64,000 nt of DNA from the NCBI GenBank assembly GCA_030710605.1, contig CP092874.1:75852324-75916323 (forward strand). Reading direction: 5' to 3'. Positions within the stretch are counted from its first letter, which is position 1. Each line of letters begins with the position of its first letter. The stretch is from Cordylochernes scorpioides (Eukaryota; Arthropoda; Arachnida; Pseudoscorpiones; Chernetidae). Shown here piece by piece: positions 9,245 through 19,880 of this stretch. The notes under the pieces are model-generated. The model made no database searches, had not been told where the DNA came from, and saw only the letters and a list, made by a program, of their open reading frames with translations. Position numbers and translations under genes: made by a program.

Positions 9245-12200
9245 CTAAGATTCCTTCTCTTTTTTCCAATTCAAGAGAAAGTTGTATATGTATTTACAAA
9301 ATTGATCAAAATTTTTATACTTTTCTTTTTTGTCTACAAATTCATCAAGCTGTCCAATACGACCAAATCTATTTTCCCTAAAATCCCGGAAAATTGGGCA
9401 CTCCAGAAGTAGATGTCTCGCGTCTTGAATTTCACCTCCGCAGAAGCATCCTGGTTCCTTCACGGCGCCGATAGTTGCCAAAAATTTCCCAAAATTGCCA
9501 TGATCTGTAATGAATTGGATATTATAAAAATTTGGACGGAAAAATCTTGGAATTCCTAATACGAAAAAACTTCTGAAAATTTCATTAGTGTTCTCAAAAA
9601 TTTCATTCATTTTTGCGTGTAAGAATGATTTGACTATACTTGGAGCATGGGGTTCGTAAGTAATTAGATCTTCAATGGACATTTGAGCTAGATCAAATTT
9701 GATTATTCTGGATTCTATATAATCTGTTAGGAGTGGAATTTTTGCCAAGCTATGCACACAGTTTGATGAAGTGGTTTTGTATGCTCTAACTGCCCATAAA
9801 ATGATCTGGTACTGCATGGAGTTCAGTTTTTGTTTACAACGATTGTTTAAATATTTGAACCAAATTTCAGAACCGTATGTAAGTACAGGCCTAATGATTG
9901 TTTTGAATAAAGTTAACCTCTTTTCAGTGTCTAAACCCCACATATTGCCACTTAGTGAACATAATAAATTTTTCATACGTCCTGCCTTACACAGAATATC
10001 ATTAACATGCGGTGTAAAGTTAACTTTGTTTTTCCATTTGTGATTAGAAAATTTCATTCCCAGAATTTTTACTTGCTTGACCGGCATTATTATATTGTTA
10101 TTAACCTTAATAGGTATTTTTTGTCTGTTATGTAGGTATAGCATATTAGTCTTCTCTGTACTGATCGTTAATTTATTTCTATTACACCATTGGATCACAT
10201 AATTTAAGGTGTATTCACTTGCGGTTTTTAGTCCTTCAATAGTCTTATTCCAGCAAATTATTGTAACGTCGTCTGCATAACATATAATATCTGCATTCAT
10301 TGAATCAAAATTTATCAACAAATCATTTAGCAAAATATTCCATAGAAGTGGAGATAAAGGTCCACCCTGTGGACATCCTTTAGTTAGTTTCTTATAAAAA
10401 GTTTCTGATTCGTATGTAAATTTCACCTCCCTTTCATTATTCAAATAAGATTTTATGATCCGTATTAAATCTGAAGGAACATCATCATTATCCATTCTTT
10501 TTATAATAGCAGGCCACCATGCATTGTCGAATGCACCCGCAATATCTATAGCTATCAAGGAAGTCAATTCTTTTTGTTTATGTTTCAATATAGTTTCTAT
10601 AATTTTATCCATTCCAGTAATTGTTGATCTAGATTTCATAAAACCATGCTGCCTTGAGCTCATTAAATTATTCTCTAAATAATAGTTACTTAATTTATTT
10701 TTTATTATATTCTCAAATGTTTTAGATAGATTAGATGTCAATGATATAGGTCTATAACTTTTATTTATTTCATAATTCGTTTTGCCTGGTTTTGGAATTA
10801 TTTTTAAGAATGATTTTTTCCATTCATCCGGATAATATCCCATTTCTATACATTTATTGAATAATTTATGCAGAATTGGGATTATTTTTATTTTAGCCTG
10901 TCTAATCATATTGTTACTAATGTAATCAGGGCCCGGTGCTTTTTTAATATTTGTTTTTAAAATTGTTTCCTCTATTTCCTTAGATTCGATATAAACACTA
11001 CTTTTATTTTTATATTTAGGCGTATAATTTCTAATCAAAATATGATCATCTTTATCCAAACCTCCAATATCATCCTGAAATAGATCGTTCATTAAACTTT
11101 TTATTTTGTCGGTCTTTAAATGATCTGGTAAATTATCTATTAGTGGTAATCCTAAATTTCTATTTTTCGATCTCAATGACTTGAATATCCTATAAGCATT
11201 ACCAAATGAGTTATTTGAATGACTTTCTTCTATAAAAATTCTCCAACTCGCTCTTTTTGCCTTTTTACTTTTATTTAAATATTTATTTCTCATTGATTTA
11301 TAGGTCTTTTCAAGGACCTTTCCATGTCGGTAATACAAATTTCTAATATAGTGGAAATCGTTTTTCATTTTCTCCAGCTTCCCATCCCACCAGTATGTAT
11401 TTGTTTTATGATTTCCGCTTCTTGTCTTGACATTTAGTGACAGATAAGCTGCCTCTTTAATTATTTGTGTGAGAGTCTTTACAATGATGTCAATATCTTT
11501 GATGTTTGACGCGTGGTTTATCATGGTGATAATATTATCTACGTCTTGTATTGCTATTTTTTCGGTAAATGTTTTCCAATCAGCATCTTTTTCTATAAAT
11601 TTCCATGTTGAGTTTTGAACTGTCCTTTGCCTGTTAAAATTGTGATAAATGTCAAAGGTTATTGCTACGTGATCTGAAATGTGCGTCAATATAGTCGTCT
11701 TCCAGTTTTGTACCAAACCTATTGATTTTTTGTTTGAAATCGTAAGATCTATAAAGCTAGAATTTCGGCAGGTGGGTATCTTAAGATTATGAATAAATAG
11801 GTTATGTTCATCTATGATGGAGTGGAATTTGAAACCATTGGAGTTTGTTGTCGGATCAAACCAGACTGGGTGTCTAGAATTAAAGTCACCACATAGTATA
11901 ATAGGTTGTTGATTGTAGGTCTCCAGAAGCTCTTGGATAAATTTTCTATGAGTGTCATTAAATCTATGTGGATGTATATAAAAGTTTGCGATAATAGTAT
12001 TTGATTTTGCTGAATTTAAAGAAGTGGTTGTACAAAAGGAGTTTGTGAATTTATTGATTTTATTAAATTTTAAACTCTTATTCATAAAGATCGTTGCAGT
12101 ATAAATTTGTTCATCTGTCGTTGAATGCACTATTTGAGATTCCAAATCAAAAATTACATCTCTATCAATCAGATAAGGTTCCTGTATTAGGATGATATCT

Positions 12201-12304
12201 GGTGGGTTGTCTTTTATAGAAGCTTGAAGCTCATTCAGTGCCAAGATACTTTTTCTTACATTTTGTTGTAAACATTTAATTCCTTTTCCCTGCATGATAT
12301 TCAA
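9245..12304 (-). CDS. R1-clade ORF2: endonuclease-reverse transcriptase
   Basis: An uninterrupted 1,019-residue polyprotein. Residues 1-230 are the apurinic-like endonuclease that nicks the target: QQNVRKS, the catalytic Glu in ILIQEP, CGDFNSRHPVW, and the closing SDH in HISDHVAITF. The RT follows: KKAPGPD, SYRPISLTSNLSKTFE, QHGFMKSRST, motif A DIAGAFDNAWW, motif B GCPQGGPLSPLLWN and motif C CYADDVTII with both Asp residues. A C-terminal CCHC finger begins CFCGGEIQDARHLLLECP. Length and order fit the family. The start ATG lies 36 bp downstream of the ORF1 stop, so ORF2 translation would need reinitiation or a similar mechanism. All catalytic residues I can check are present. Confidence 0.92.
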   Translation of the reverse strand: MNIMQGKGIKCLQQNVRKSILALNELQASIKDNPPDIILIQEPYLIDRDVIFDLESQIVHSTTDEQIYTATIFMNKSLKFNKINKFTNSFCTTTSLNSAKSNTIIANFYIHPHRFNDTHRKFIQELLETYNQQPIILCGDFNSRHPVWFDPTTNSNGFKFHSIIDEHNLFIHNLKIPTCRNSSFIDLTISNKKSIGLVQNWKTTILTHISDHVAITFDIYHNFNRQRTVQNSTWKFIEKDADWKTFTEKIAIQDVDNIITMINHASNIKDIDIIVKTLTQIIKEAAYLSLNVKTRSGNHKTNTYWWDGKLEKMKNDFHYIRNLYYRHGKVLEKTYKSMRNKYLNKSKKAKRASWRIFIEESHSNNSFGNAYRIFKSLRSKNRNLGLPLIDNLPDHLKTDKIKSLMNDLFQDDIGGLDKDDHILIRNYTPKYKNKSSVYIESKEIEETILKTNIKKAPGPDYISNNMIRQAKIKIIPILHKLFNKCIEMGYYPDEWKKSFLKIIPKPGKTNYEINKSYRPISLTSNLSKTFENIIKNKLSNYYLENNLMSSRQHGFMKSRSTITGMDKIIETILKHKQKELTSLIAIDIAGAFDNAWWPAIIKRMDNDDVPSDLIRIIKSYLNNEREVKFTYESETFYKKLTKGCPQGGPLSPLLWNILLNDLLINFDSMNADIICYADDVTIICWNKTIEGLKTASEYTLNYVIQWCNRNKLTISTEKTNMLYLHNRQKIPIKVNNNIIMPVKQVKILGMKFSNHKWKNKVNFTPHVNDILCKAGRMKNLLCSLSGNMWGLDTEKRLTLFKTIIRPVLTYGSEIWFKYLNNRCKQKLNSMQYQIILWAVRAYKTTSSNCVHSLAKIPLLTDYIESRIIKFDLAQMSIEDLITYEPHAPSIVKSFLHAKMNEIFENTNEIFRSFFVLGIPRFFRPNFYNIQFITDHGNFGKFLATIGAVKEPGCFCGGEIQDARHLLLECPIFRDFRENRFGRIGQLDEFVDKKEKYKNFDQFCKYIYNFLLNWKKEKES

Positions 12305-12339
12305 ACTAAATAAACAAAAATCTTAGCTGCGAAATTTGC

Positions 12340-13427
12340 CTAATTGTCGGTTGGATCATATCTCGTTCGTTGGATAATTCTGTCTATCTGTATTTTGTAT
12401 AGAGGACAGTCCGAGGAATTAGCTCTATGATTCGGCGAGTTTCTAAATTTAGGATGTTTTAGACAGTTATAACAATTGCAAATTTTTGAACAGTCATGAA
12501 TTCCTTGCGCGCCGCATAATTTGCATATCTCGACGTTAGTACAATCGGCCAATTTATGGTTGGGATTAAATTGAAGGCATTTCTGACATTGTTTTACCAG
12601 AATCTTATCTTCCACAAAACAGCGTTCAAAGTCAGTATATAATTTATTATTCATATTTTTAAGGATTCGGTAAACCTTTGGAGAAACCCTAAGAACTATG
12701 TTGTGGTGGGGCTTATTCGATTTCATGCTAAACAAAACATGGATATCATTTTCCATTTCGTTCAATTCAGGGTTCATACTGCAGATTGTTTTAGTAAAAT
12801 TAGCGGTTTCTGTAAGTTTATTAACATTTTTGACTATTACTGTAGGATCTCTTGGTTTGGGGATAAAAATTTTGCTGATATTTGCGAGTTCCTCTGCCCT
12901 GCCTAACTCATCATTTAGAGATTCCATGTCTGATTCTGTAGGGGTCTTTATTATTACAGATTTCCTAGCATTTATAATTTTGTTAATCTTTATTTTTTTC
13001 CTTCGTCCCTAAGCTTTTTAACTTTGCCTGATATAGTTTGATACATTTTTGTATTATCTTCCACATTTATAGGTGTTGCCACTATTGTGAACTCCTTATG
13101 TAAATTTTTTTTTTTTTTTATGTAATCTTGTGATGTTTCTGTACGAGCTACTTGAGCATATGTTGGAGTTGTTTTGACTAATTCATCTTGGATCCCTTTC
13201 AGTTTTTGGTCCATAACATCTTTAATTGTTGTTTTCATTAGTTCCAATATATCTTGGTTATTTATTTCTTTTAAAGTTGAAATACCATCCTTGGTTTGCC
13301 TAACCATAGTTGACAAAAATGTAATATCATTTTTAGTTAGATTTTTTTTATTTTGTTGAACCTTTTTGTCAAAATAGTTATAAATTTCATCCAACTTATC
13401 ATTTAATGTTTGAATAATTATTTCCAT
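12340..13427 (-). pseudogene. R1-clade ORF1 (nucleic-acid-binding, Gag-like), one frameshift
   Basis: About 362 codons read in two frames that join at an A7 run near 12990-13000: the first frame (13427-12990) ends in KKLRDEGKK, and adding one A continues it into KIKINKIINARKSV and the frame that includes 12927-12340. The N-terminal half is polar and probably coiled. The C-terminal half holds Cys/His knuckles (CQKCLQFNPNHKLADC, CKLCGAQGIHDC and CNCYNCLKHPKF), as in ORF1 proteins of R1 elements, which bind the element RNA. Because the single break falls in a homopolymer it may be a sequencing error rather than a mutation. Confidence 0.82.
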
Positions 13428-13666
13428 ATTCTATTTTTGCATATTTGTGCGAAAACAACAATTGAAAAGGCTTTCAAAAATGACTAAACTCTTAAACAGC
13501 GATTGCCAATTAAAAAAAGGTTATAATATTTTTAATTAAACAATTTATAAAACTTTTATAAATTATACAATAAGTAAAATGAATATTTAAAACAATATTT
13601 ACCGGAACTAGCGGAGCCTAGCGACGCACGTCCGGTCAGTTTCGCCTCCTGGCGGCAGTCATTAAT

Positions 13667-15430
13667 GATTTCGTTAAATAAATATTGGTTATTTTATTAT
13701 TTAGATCTCTTAAATTTATTTTAGAATATAGGTCCTCAAAGTCAAATGTGTGTACTGTTTCCATGTTTGTCCAATTGTTCATTAAATAGTTAATGATTTT
13801 TTTATTTGAGTCGATAAATTTATAATTATATTTATTAGTTAATTTATTTATAATAAATTGTAGTGTTGAAGCTAATTGTATATCAATGTTTTTTATAACT
13901 GAATTTATACCAGATGTGATTTTTCTGAAAGAAATAGGTTTTTTGTGTAGTTTAGGAATTATATAGAACTTTGGTATGTTTGGATTTTTGTAATGATTAT
14001 AAATTTTTAGTGAATTTTCAACGTTTTTGATGTCTTTTTTGATTTTTGTGGCTGTAGTTCTAGCAAAAGTGTATTTATGATTATTATCAATTTCCTTTTT
14101 TAGTATATCGTGGTATAAATTTTTACAAATTATAGATAAGTTATTGGAACATTTATCTATAGGAGTGATAATAAAGTCCTTCTGTAATTTAATTATATTT
14201 TCTTTAAAAGAAGGAATATCTGAATTAGGTTTTGTGTATTTAAGTGTATTATTATAATAATTTATAATTTCCTTTTTAATATTATGTTTCCATTCCAGAA
14301 AAGTAAATTCTGGAATACTGTATTTTATACTAGTTTTATTTATGAAAATATCTATATCTTTTAATATAGATTTAATTGTATTATTATAATTGTGTTTAAT
14401 TTGAGGTATATATTTATACCCTTTATTTAAAATATCCTGATATTCTGGATTTAAAAAAGAAAAATTGCTAGTTAATATATGACCAGAGAACTTATATTTA
14501 TCGATATAGTTGTTGCAATTACATTTAATTTTTTTAAAATTTGCCAAATTATTAATAAATTGGTTATAATTGCAAACTAAATTACCTATATTTTTGTTGT
14601 ATCTCCAGATTGTTTTGAAATTTAAATTTTTTATAGGGAAAAGATTATTAATGTTTTGGTTATTAAAAATATCATTAAACTTAATATGATTAAATAAATT
14701 GTTATTAAATTTAATGATAATATTAATGTTATTAGTAGATTGTTTAATTTTTCTGTATTTAAAGATGTCGTGTGTGATATCTATTAATCTGTTAGTCAGA
14801 TTATGAATTTTAATATATTCTATAAGTTTGATAAATTTATTATTATTTAGTTTAAATAATGTTTTAATAAATTTATCGACGAAGTTGTTAGTGTACATTT
14901 GTTTTGGGTCCAGTAATTCTTCAAATTCAATGTAACCTAATTTATTGGTAGTTTTACCTCTAGTTTTATTAGGTTTAGTTTTAAATTCATTTTTTTTTGT
15001 ATTTGCAGCTGATTTCATAAGTTGAAATTTCTTCTGTTTGTGGTTTGTATGTGTAGTTTAATTCGTCATTAAGTCCATAAGGGAATAATGTGTTGTGTTT
15101 ATAAATGTAGTTGTTTTCTAATAATAGTCGTTGTTTTTTGTTTTGACATATGTCTAGTATTTCTATCTTAAAGTTGTTAAAAGTATGTAATTGATTGTGT
15201 TCTTTCATATATATATTACCAATTGATTTTTTAGCGTGGTTTCTATGTAGGTTTATTCGTATATTTAATGGATTACACGTTTGTCCTATATATGATAATT
15301 GACAAATTTGGCATGTTAATTTATAAATAGTATTTACTAATTTACAACTAGTCGTTTGAAAAGTGTCATGGTTCTTAAGAGAGGGACAAGTTTGACAATT
15401 CTTTCTTAGGCAATTCTTAGCGAGTTTAAA
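13667..15430 (-). pseudogene. Penelope-like ORF, N-terminal half: GIY-YIG endonuclease, CxC linker, RT fingers
   Basis: The frame is open from 15430 downward after an in-frame TAA at 15431-15433; no ATG precedes the first conserved residues. It begins with a Cys cluster (KNCLRKNCQTCP), then the GIY-YIG nuclease: TIYKLTCQICQLSYIGQT, an Arg in NIRINLH, HRNH (completing the CCHH motif usual in these enzymes), the catalytic Glu in LLLENNYIY and GLND. A break at an A9 run (about 14990-15000) shifts the frame into 15018-13667, which holds the CNC (CxC) motif, a long Asn/Lys/Ile-rich segment, FYIIPKLHKKPISFRKI and motif A (TFDFEDLYSKI). The R1 element follows. I found no in-frame TGA that could be read as selenocysteine. 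Confidence 0.82.
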
Positions 15431-15854
15431 TTAACATAAAAGAGGTGCTAACCCTAATATGCTGGTAGTTTTTTTTAGTTTTTTAGTTTGTTATTCTATT
15501 GAAAAAAATTTTTTTTTTAATATATTTAACTTAATTGTTTTTGTGGTTATTAAATTTGTAATAAAATGAATAATTAATCTATAAAAATATAGATATTACT
15601 GTTTGTTATCTGTTATATTTTTAAGAATAACTAATAAAAAACATCTTTAAACTATCTAAACACTGAAAAAAACAAAAGTTCTGAAGTTATTTTTTCTAAA
15701 ATTACTTTTATAATTTATTTTTTCATAATCAAACAATAAAAGATAATTATAATATGTATGAAGTTTTATTTATATTAGAATATCTAATATATAATTAAAT
15801 TTGTATATTATATTATATATAAAAATATATCATAGAGCAAGCTCATATGAATTA

Positions 15855-17362
15855 ATATAGTGTAAAAACTATATAATAAAAATATAACAGTGATTCTACA
15901 TTTAAAACTTAAGGAGCAAACTGATAAGAATGATAAATCATATCAAGTAGATTTGGTTAGATTAGCAAGCTAAATCTAAATTAATTATAAAAATAAATAG
16001 TTGTATAGTTTTATAGTTAAGTATTCTATTAAAATTATCTTAATTATTTTGATTATTTAAATTCAAATTATAAAATTAGTAAATTGTTATTATTTAGTAT
16101 AGATAGAGAGAAAAAAAAATCCTTTACTTCTAAAACATCATCTAGTTAATTATATATTTATAATTAATAACAATAAAATTTAACAAAGTAACGTCTTTTG
16201 CATCGGCTTTTACACGTCATTTAGACATACTCTAATCCTTTATATAGAATAATCGAAGTGAGAATATATATAATAGTTAGAAAAAAGAGAGAAAGACAGA
16301 ACCATGTACTTTTGATCAAACTAATAATAAGAAGACAAAAAGTTTTGTAAAGAAGGTAGTTAAGATTGTTAGTATATATATATTTTTATAATTTTATATT
16401 TTATCGTTTTTTTTTTTTAATGATTTTTTATTTTTTTTTATTTTAAAATATGAATATAAATAGTTGTATTTAGTAATATATCTATATTATGAATTAACTT
16501 TTGTTATAAGTTTGGTTATTATGTTTTGAAACCCTAATGGTAGACCAGACATATACAAAAAAATTTAAATTGGAGTAATTATTGAAAAAAGAGGTCTGCT
16601 GAACCGGGAATTCTCAAATAGAAGTCCAGCGGCGTTTCATCCCTTCTCTATTACGTCATAGACCTCTTTTCAACCGGATTTTATGTGTTAATATAAAGTT
16701 ACTTCAGTGAAACATTTATATGAACAGATATAACAGATATAAGTGTTACCAAATTCTTATTGTGAACCTACCTTGACCGCGCCGCCTTCAACTGTAAACA
16801 TCTATTTCTGGATGACACATGTTGTGGGGGGTGGGGGACAAAATTAGATCGTCCATACTGAAGTTTTAGAACAACAAGATATTCCAAGAAGAAAGAGAAG
16901 ATAGTTAAGGGAAGAAATCCAAACTTTATAATCTTTACATTCAGTTATATTAAAATAACTGATTCAACACTTAATCATCTTTCAATATTCCTTTAAAAAG
17001 GCAAACTATTAGAGTTTAATAAAGCTATTAATTGTGAAAATTCACTTTTATTTAATTTCCATTTTCCTCCCCAGAAATTGGAGATTAAACAAAATGAATT
17101 CTATACAATATTACTTTAAAAATCTTGTGAAAAAATCTTCAAATCAGTTATTTAATTTAAGTTTAACTAATTGTTAAAGATTATAAATTTGTAGTATTTA
17201 TTATTGAGAGAAATTATAGAAAGTTGATTTAATAAATGGATACTTCCATTTATTTTTTTTTTAAGTATTTTATAATTGATATACTGTTGAAATATTTTAC
17301 TTGTCTGATACTAAATTTGTTTTTAATAAATTCCATGTTTAAATTTTTAACATCTTCTATGA
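15855..17362 (-). repeat. upstream pseudo-LTR of the Penelope-like element
   Basis: A near-identical direct copy of 6963-8475. On the minus strand it is a 5'-truncated copy of the element's 3' end, starting within the RT C-terminal codons at 17362, where it abuts (TA)n, and running through the 3' UTR. This head-to-tail arrangement is characteristic of Penelope-like insertions. Confidence 0.9.
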
Positions 17363-17396
17363 TATATATATATTAAGATAATAAAAAGGCATATTT

Positions 17397-17756
17397 TGTT
17401 GCATCATAGCTAATGCACCTATTTTATTTTAAATTGTAATATTATTTTTCACATATATTTTTAATTTAAATTAATATTTTATATTTATTTATTTTATTAA
17501 ACAGAATATATATATTATAACCAGATTTATGTATTATAAAATCACCATTTGTATTTTACTTACACTGTGTGACTTCACTGCTATCTTTGATGTGAGAAAT
17601 AAAAAATTATTCTGGAGGCTACTTAAAGTAGAGTTATCTCATTATTCCCTTATATAAATTTGTAGGATGGTTGAAACACGCTCTGGTAAGATACAAGGCC
17701 CGGCACAGGAGAGAATCAAGTTTGAAGAGTCTGCCAAGCCGTAACCCGGTGCAACA
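17397..17756 (+). repeat. gypsy-1 5' LTR
   Basis: 360 bp, TG...CA. The apparent gag start ATG (17667-17669) and about 30 codons lie inside the LTR and run in frame through the LTR end into gag, apart from a TAA where the 3' LTR has CAA. Confidence 0.88.
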
Positions 17757-18620
17757 ATTGGTCGAGATGCAAGTGCCGACCCAGTTGTCTTGAATCCCAA
17801 CATAGACATCTCCAAGTACGATGGAATAGAAGACCCTCGCCCATGGATTGAATCTTTTGAAGAAATTGGCTTCCTATACCATTGTAGAGACTACATTATT
17901 TCCCGTTATGCAGCCATGAATATGATTGGTAGCGCCAAAACCTGGCTGAACCTACACAAGATAAGCTTCACCAGCTGGGAAAATTTCAAGAGCCGCCTAA
18001 TTCAGGATTTTGCCTCAGACGCCAACAAAGAAGAAATGAAGATGAGGCTAAACAGAATGCAACAGTGGAATGAACCTGCAATCAGGTTTGCAGAGGATAT
18101 CCTTGTACTGTGCAACAAGTTCGACCCCCAAATGGAAGAAGAGACTAAAATAAATTGGGTTGTTGGAGGGTTGAAGAACGAATACTCTTTTGCCCTCTAC
18201 TTAAACCTTCCTAAGAATACCAACGAACTTCTAGATTTGTGTAAAAAGATGGATTCGTTTGAAAATAATTATCAAAAACGTGTAGAAAAATCAAAAGCTC
18301 TATATAATGGACCACGCTCCCCTCGTCCCCATCATCAAGAGCAATGTAAGAACGCTCCGTCGTTCAGTAAGACCATACCAAAACACCTCCAAGCCCCAGG
18401 CCCCAGCTCCGAGGTACTATCAGAACAAGCCTCTGCCCCAGGTCTCTGCCTCTAGACGAACTTACACTCCCAATCCTGAACCAAAACCGGACAGAAGACG
18501 GGAGTCCAATATGTTTCAAGTGTAACAAGCCAGGACACGTAGCGCGGTACTGCAGAGTCCGGTTTGTAAGAATTGTGGAAGAGGACCCCATAGTTACGCA
18601 AGACAAGGTCGAAGAAGAAA
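17667..18620 (+). pseudogene. gypsy-1 gag
   Basis: Reads from an ATG inside the LTR (METRS-like start, MVETRSGK), through an in-frame TAA at the LTR end, into 17790-18455: a Gag capsid-like domain with PRPWIESFEEIGFLYHCRDY and AKTWLNLHKISFTSWENFKS, matching the conserved W....F...F pattern of retrotransposon Gag. A frame change near 18450 is followed by a CCHC knuckle (CFKCNKPGHVARYC, about 18512-18553), which would bind the genomic RNA. At least one nonsense codon and one frameshift disable it. Confidence 0.78.
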
Positions 18621-18789
18621 TTCGAATGGATAAGGGAACTGAGAAGTCGAGACCTCTGCTCTACGCTGACGTAAGTAATAGCACGCACTCGAGTATTCCT
18701 ACACGGAATAGATATGCCGCGTTGAAAGATTTAAACTAAGCATCGCGCCTGAGTCCGTCAATCAAAGCAAGTCGACGATAAATAGAATT

Positions 18790-19340
18790 AAAAAGTTGGA
18801 CCCCAAATATAAAATTAACATTAACGTGGATAGAATCGGTATCTGCGAAGCTTTGATTGATACAGGCGCCGATCTTTCAGTGGTCGACCTTAGTACAGCT
18901 CTTGATACAGGTCTTGAAATAATAAACCCTGAAAAATGTGCTCCGGACCCGATGGCAAAGAATTAGATATCGTAGGAAATATTATTTTAAATATAAAATT
19001 TGATGACAAAGCAATTACACATCAATTCGTGATAATGAGAACACATTTGCGAATATTTATACTTGGACGAGATTTTCTTAAGAAAATGAACGCAAACATT
19101 GATTGTCAGCGTGAAATAATAAAATATAACTTGACAAGAAATCGTGACCTAATCAAATATCAACAGAAGAAATTAAAAAGTGCAAAAGATGCCATTATAA
19201 CAGAACTTTCTATTAAATTGATTAAGACATTTGTAGAAGCAGAGGATGGCGAATACATCATCGAGGAGAACCATAAAATGTTTAAAACAAATGGACTTCG
19301 ACTAGCAAGAAGCTTAATAAATGTTGCGAATAAGGAAACA
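18790..19340 (+). pseudogene. gypsy-1 protease
   Basis: A retropepsin segment with the active-site motif LIDTGADLSVVD (about 18853-18890), then after a frameshift the C-terminal FILGRDFLKKMNANIDC pattern (within 18936-19361). It is cut by the copia insertion at 19340. Removing copia and one copy of its 5-bp duplication continues the frame directly into YIWITNPYPRPLKIF at 23665 onward, which fixes the original order. Confidence 0.8.
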
Positions 19341-19546
19341 TGTTGTATATATATTAATTAATTGTTACCACAGAGTGTGTGTAAGCTCACAGGTAAATAG
19401 GCGCTAACCGAAACAGAAAAAAGTTCCTTTGTTTAATATTAGTTTCCCTTTTATATTATTGTTCTCTCTCTTGTAAATCAATACCTATAATGCTAAATTA
19501 ATAATTATTGGAATAGTTTCATTAATAATTCTAAGCAAAGTTAACA
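19341..19546 (+). repeat. copia 5' LTR
   Basis: 206 bp, TG...CA, with the primer-binding site starting right after it at 19547. Its partner is 23453-23659. Confidence 0.9.
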
Positions 19547-19880
19547 ATTGGTAGCAGAGCGTGGTTGTTTGATATAAAGCTCAAAAACGAAAATATTTAA
19601 TCTGAAGATTAAGCAAAAAGTTTATTCTGATCGGTACACTGGAGCACTTCTGAGAAGATTAAAGGTATTTATATAGATTAAGTTAAATTATATCTATGTA
19701 TTGCATGTTTAAAAGCTACCCAATATTTAAATAAATTAAAAATATATATTTGTTTTTAAATTATATTGGTTTGTTTATATTAGCTCAAAAGGCGAAAATG
19801 GCTGAATATAATTTTTTATCCCAAACAAAAATTTAACCATTAACAGGAACTAATTACACAGGTCTACAAAAAAAACCTTT

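Larger units (their letters stand above)
9034..13658 (-). mobile_element. R1-clade non-LTR retrotransposon, near full length
   Basis: A 4,625-bp insertion into the Penelope-like RT gene, flanked by an 8-bp target duplication TCATTAAT at 9026-9033 and 13659-13666. Order on the minus strand: GC-richer 5' UTR (13428-13658), ORF1 with zinc knuckles, ORF2 with apurinic-type endonuclease and RT, then a ~210-bp 3' UTR ending in short TTAA repeats instead of a long poly(A). Two ORFs, the endonuclease type, the AFDNAWW motif and the C-terminal CCHC place it in the R1 group. It is not in rDNA. ORF2 is fully open and ORF1 has one frame break, so it is young. Confidence 0.88.
6963..17362 (-). mobile_element. 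Naiad-type Penelope-like retroelement, tandem/pseudo-LTR copy, split by an R1 LINE
   Basis: On the minus strand the order is GIY-YIG endonuclease, CxC linker, then reverse transcriptase. This permuted order, with endonuclease first, defines the Naiad-type Penelope-like elements rather than canonical ones, which carry GIY-YIG at the C terminus. Near-identical 1.5-kb direct repeats (6963-8475 and 15855-17362) flank the body. They contain the 3' UTR and the last codons of the RT, so the upstream one is a 5'-truncated tandem copy, a pseudo-LTR. Both outer ends lie in (TA)n, matching the known microsatellite preference. Without the 4.6-kb R1 insertion the element is about 5.8 kb. The 15431-15854 stretch upstream of the endonuclease frame is AT-rich with no recognised coding. 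The gene carries frame breaks, so this copy is dead. Confidence 0.85.

Noticed and set aside
13667..15430. Selenocysteine use in the Penelope-like ORF
   Set aside because: Known for some spider Naiads, so I looked for in-frame TGA in the conserved segments. The Cys-cluster and RT positions are TGT/TGC; the TGA at the A9 run is followed at once by another stop and is explained by a frameshift.
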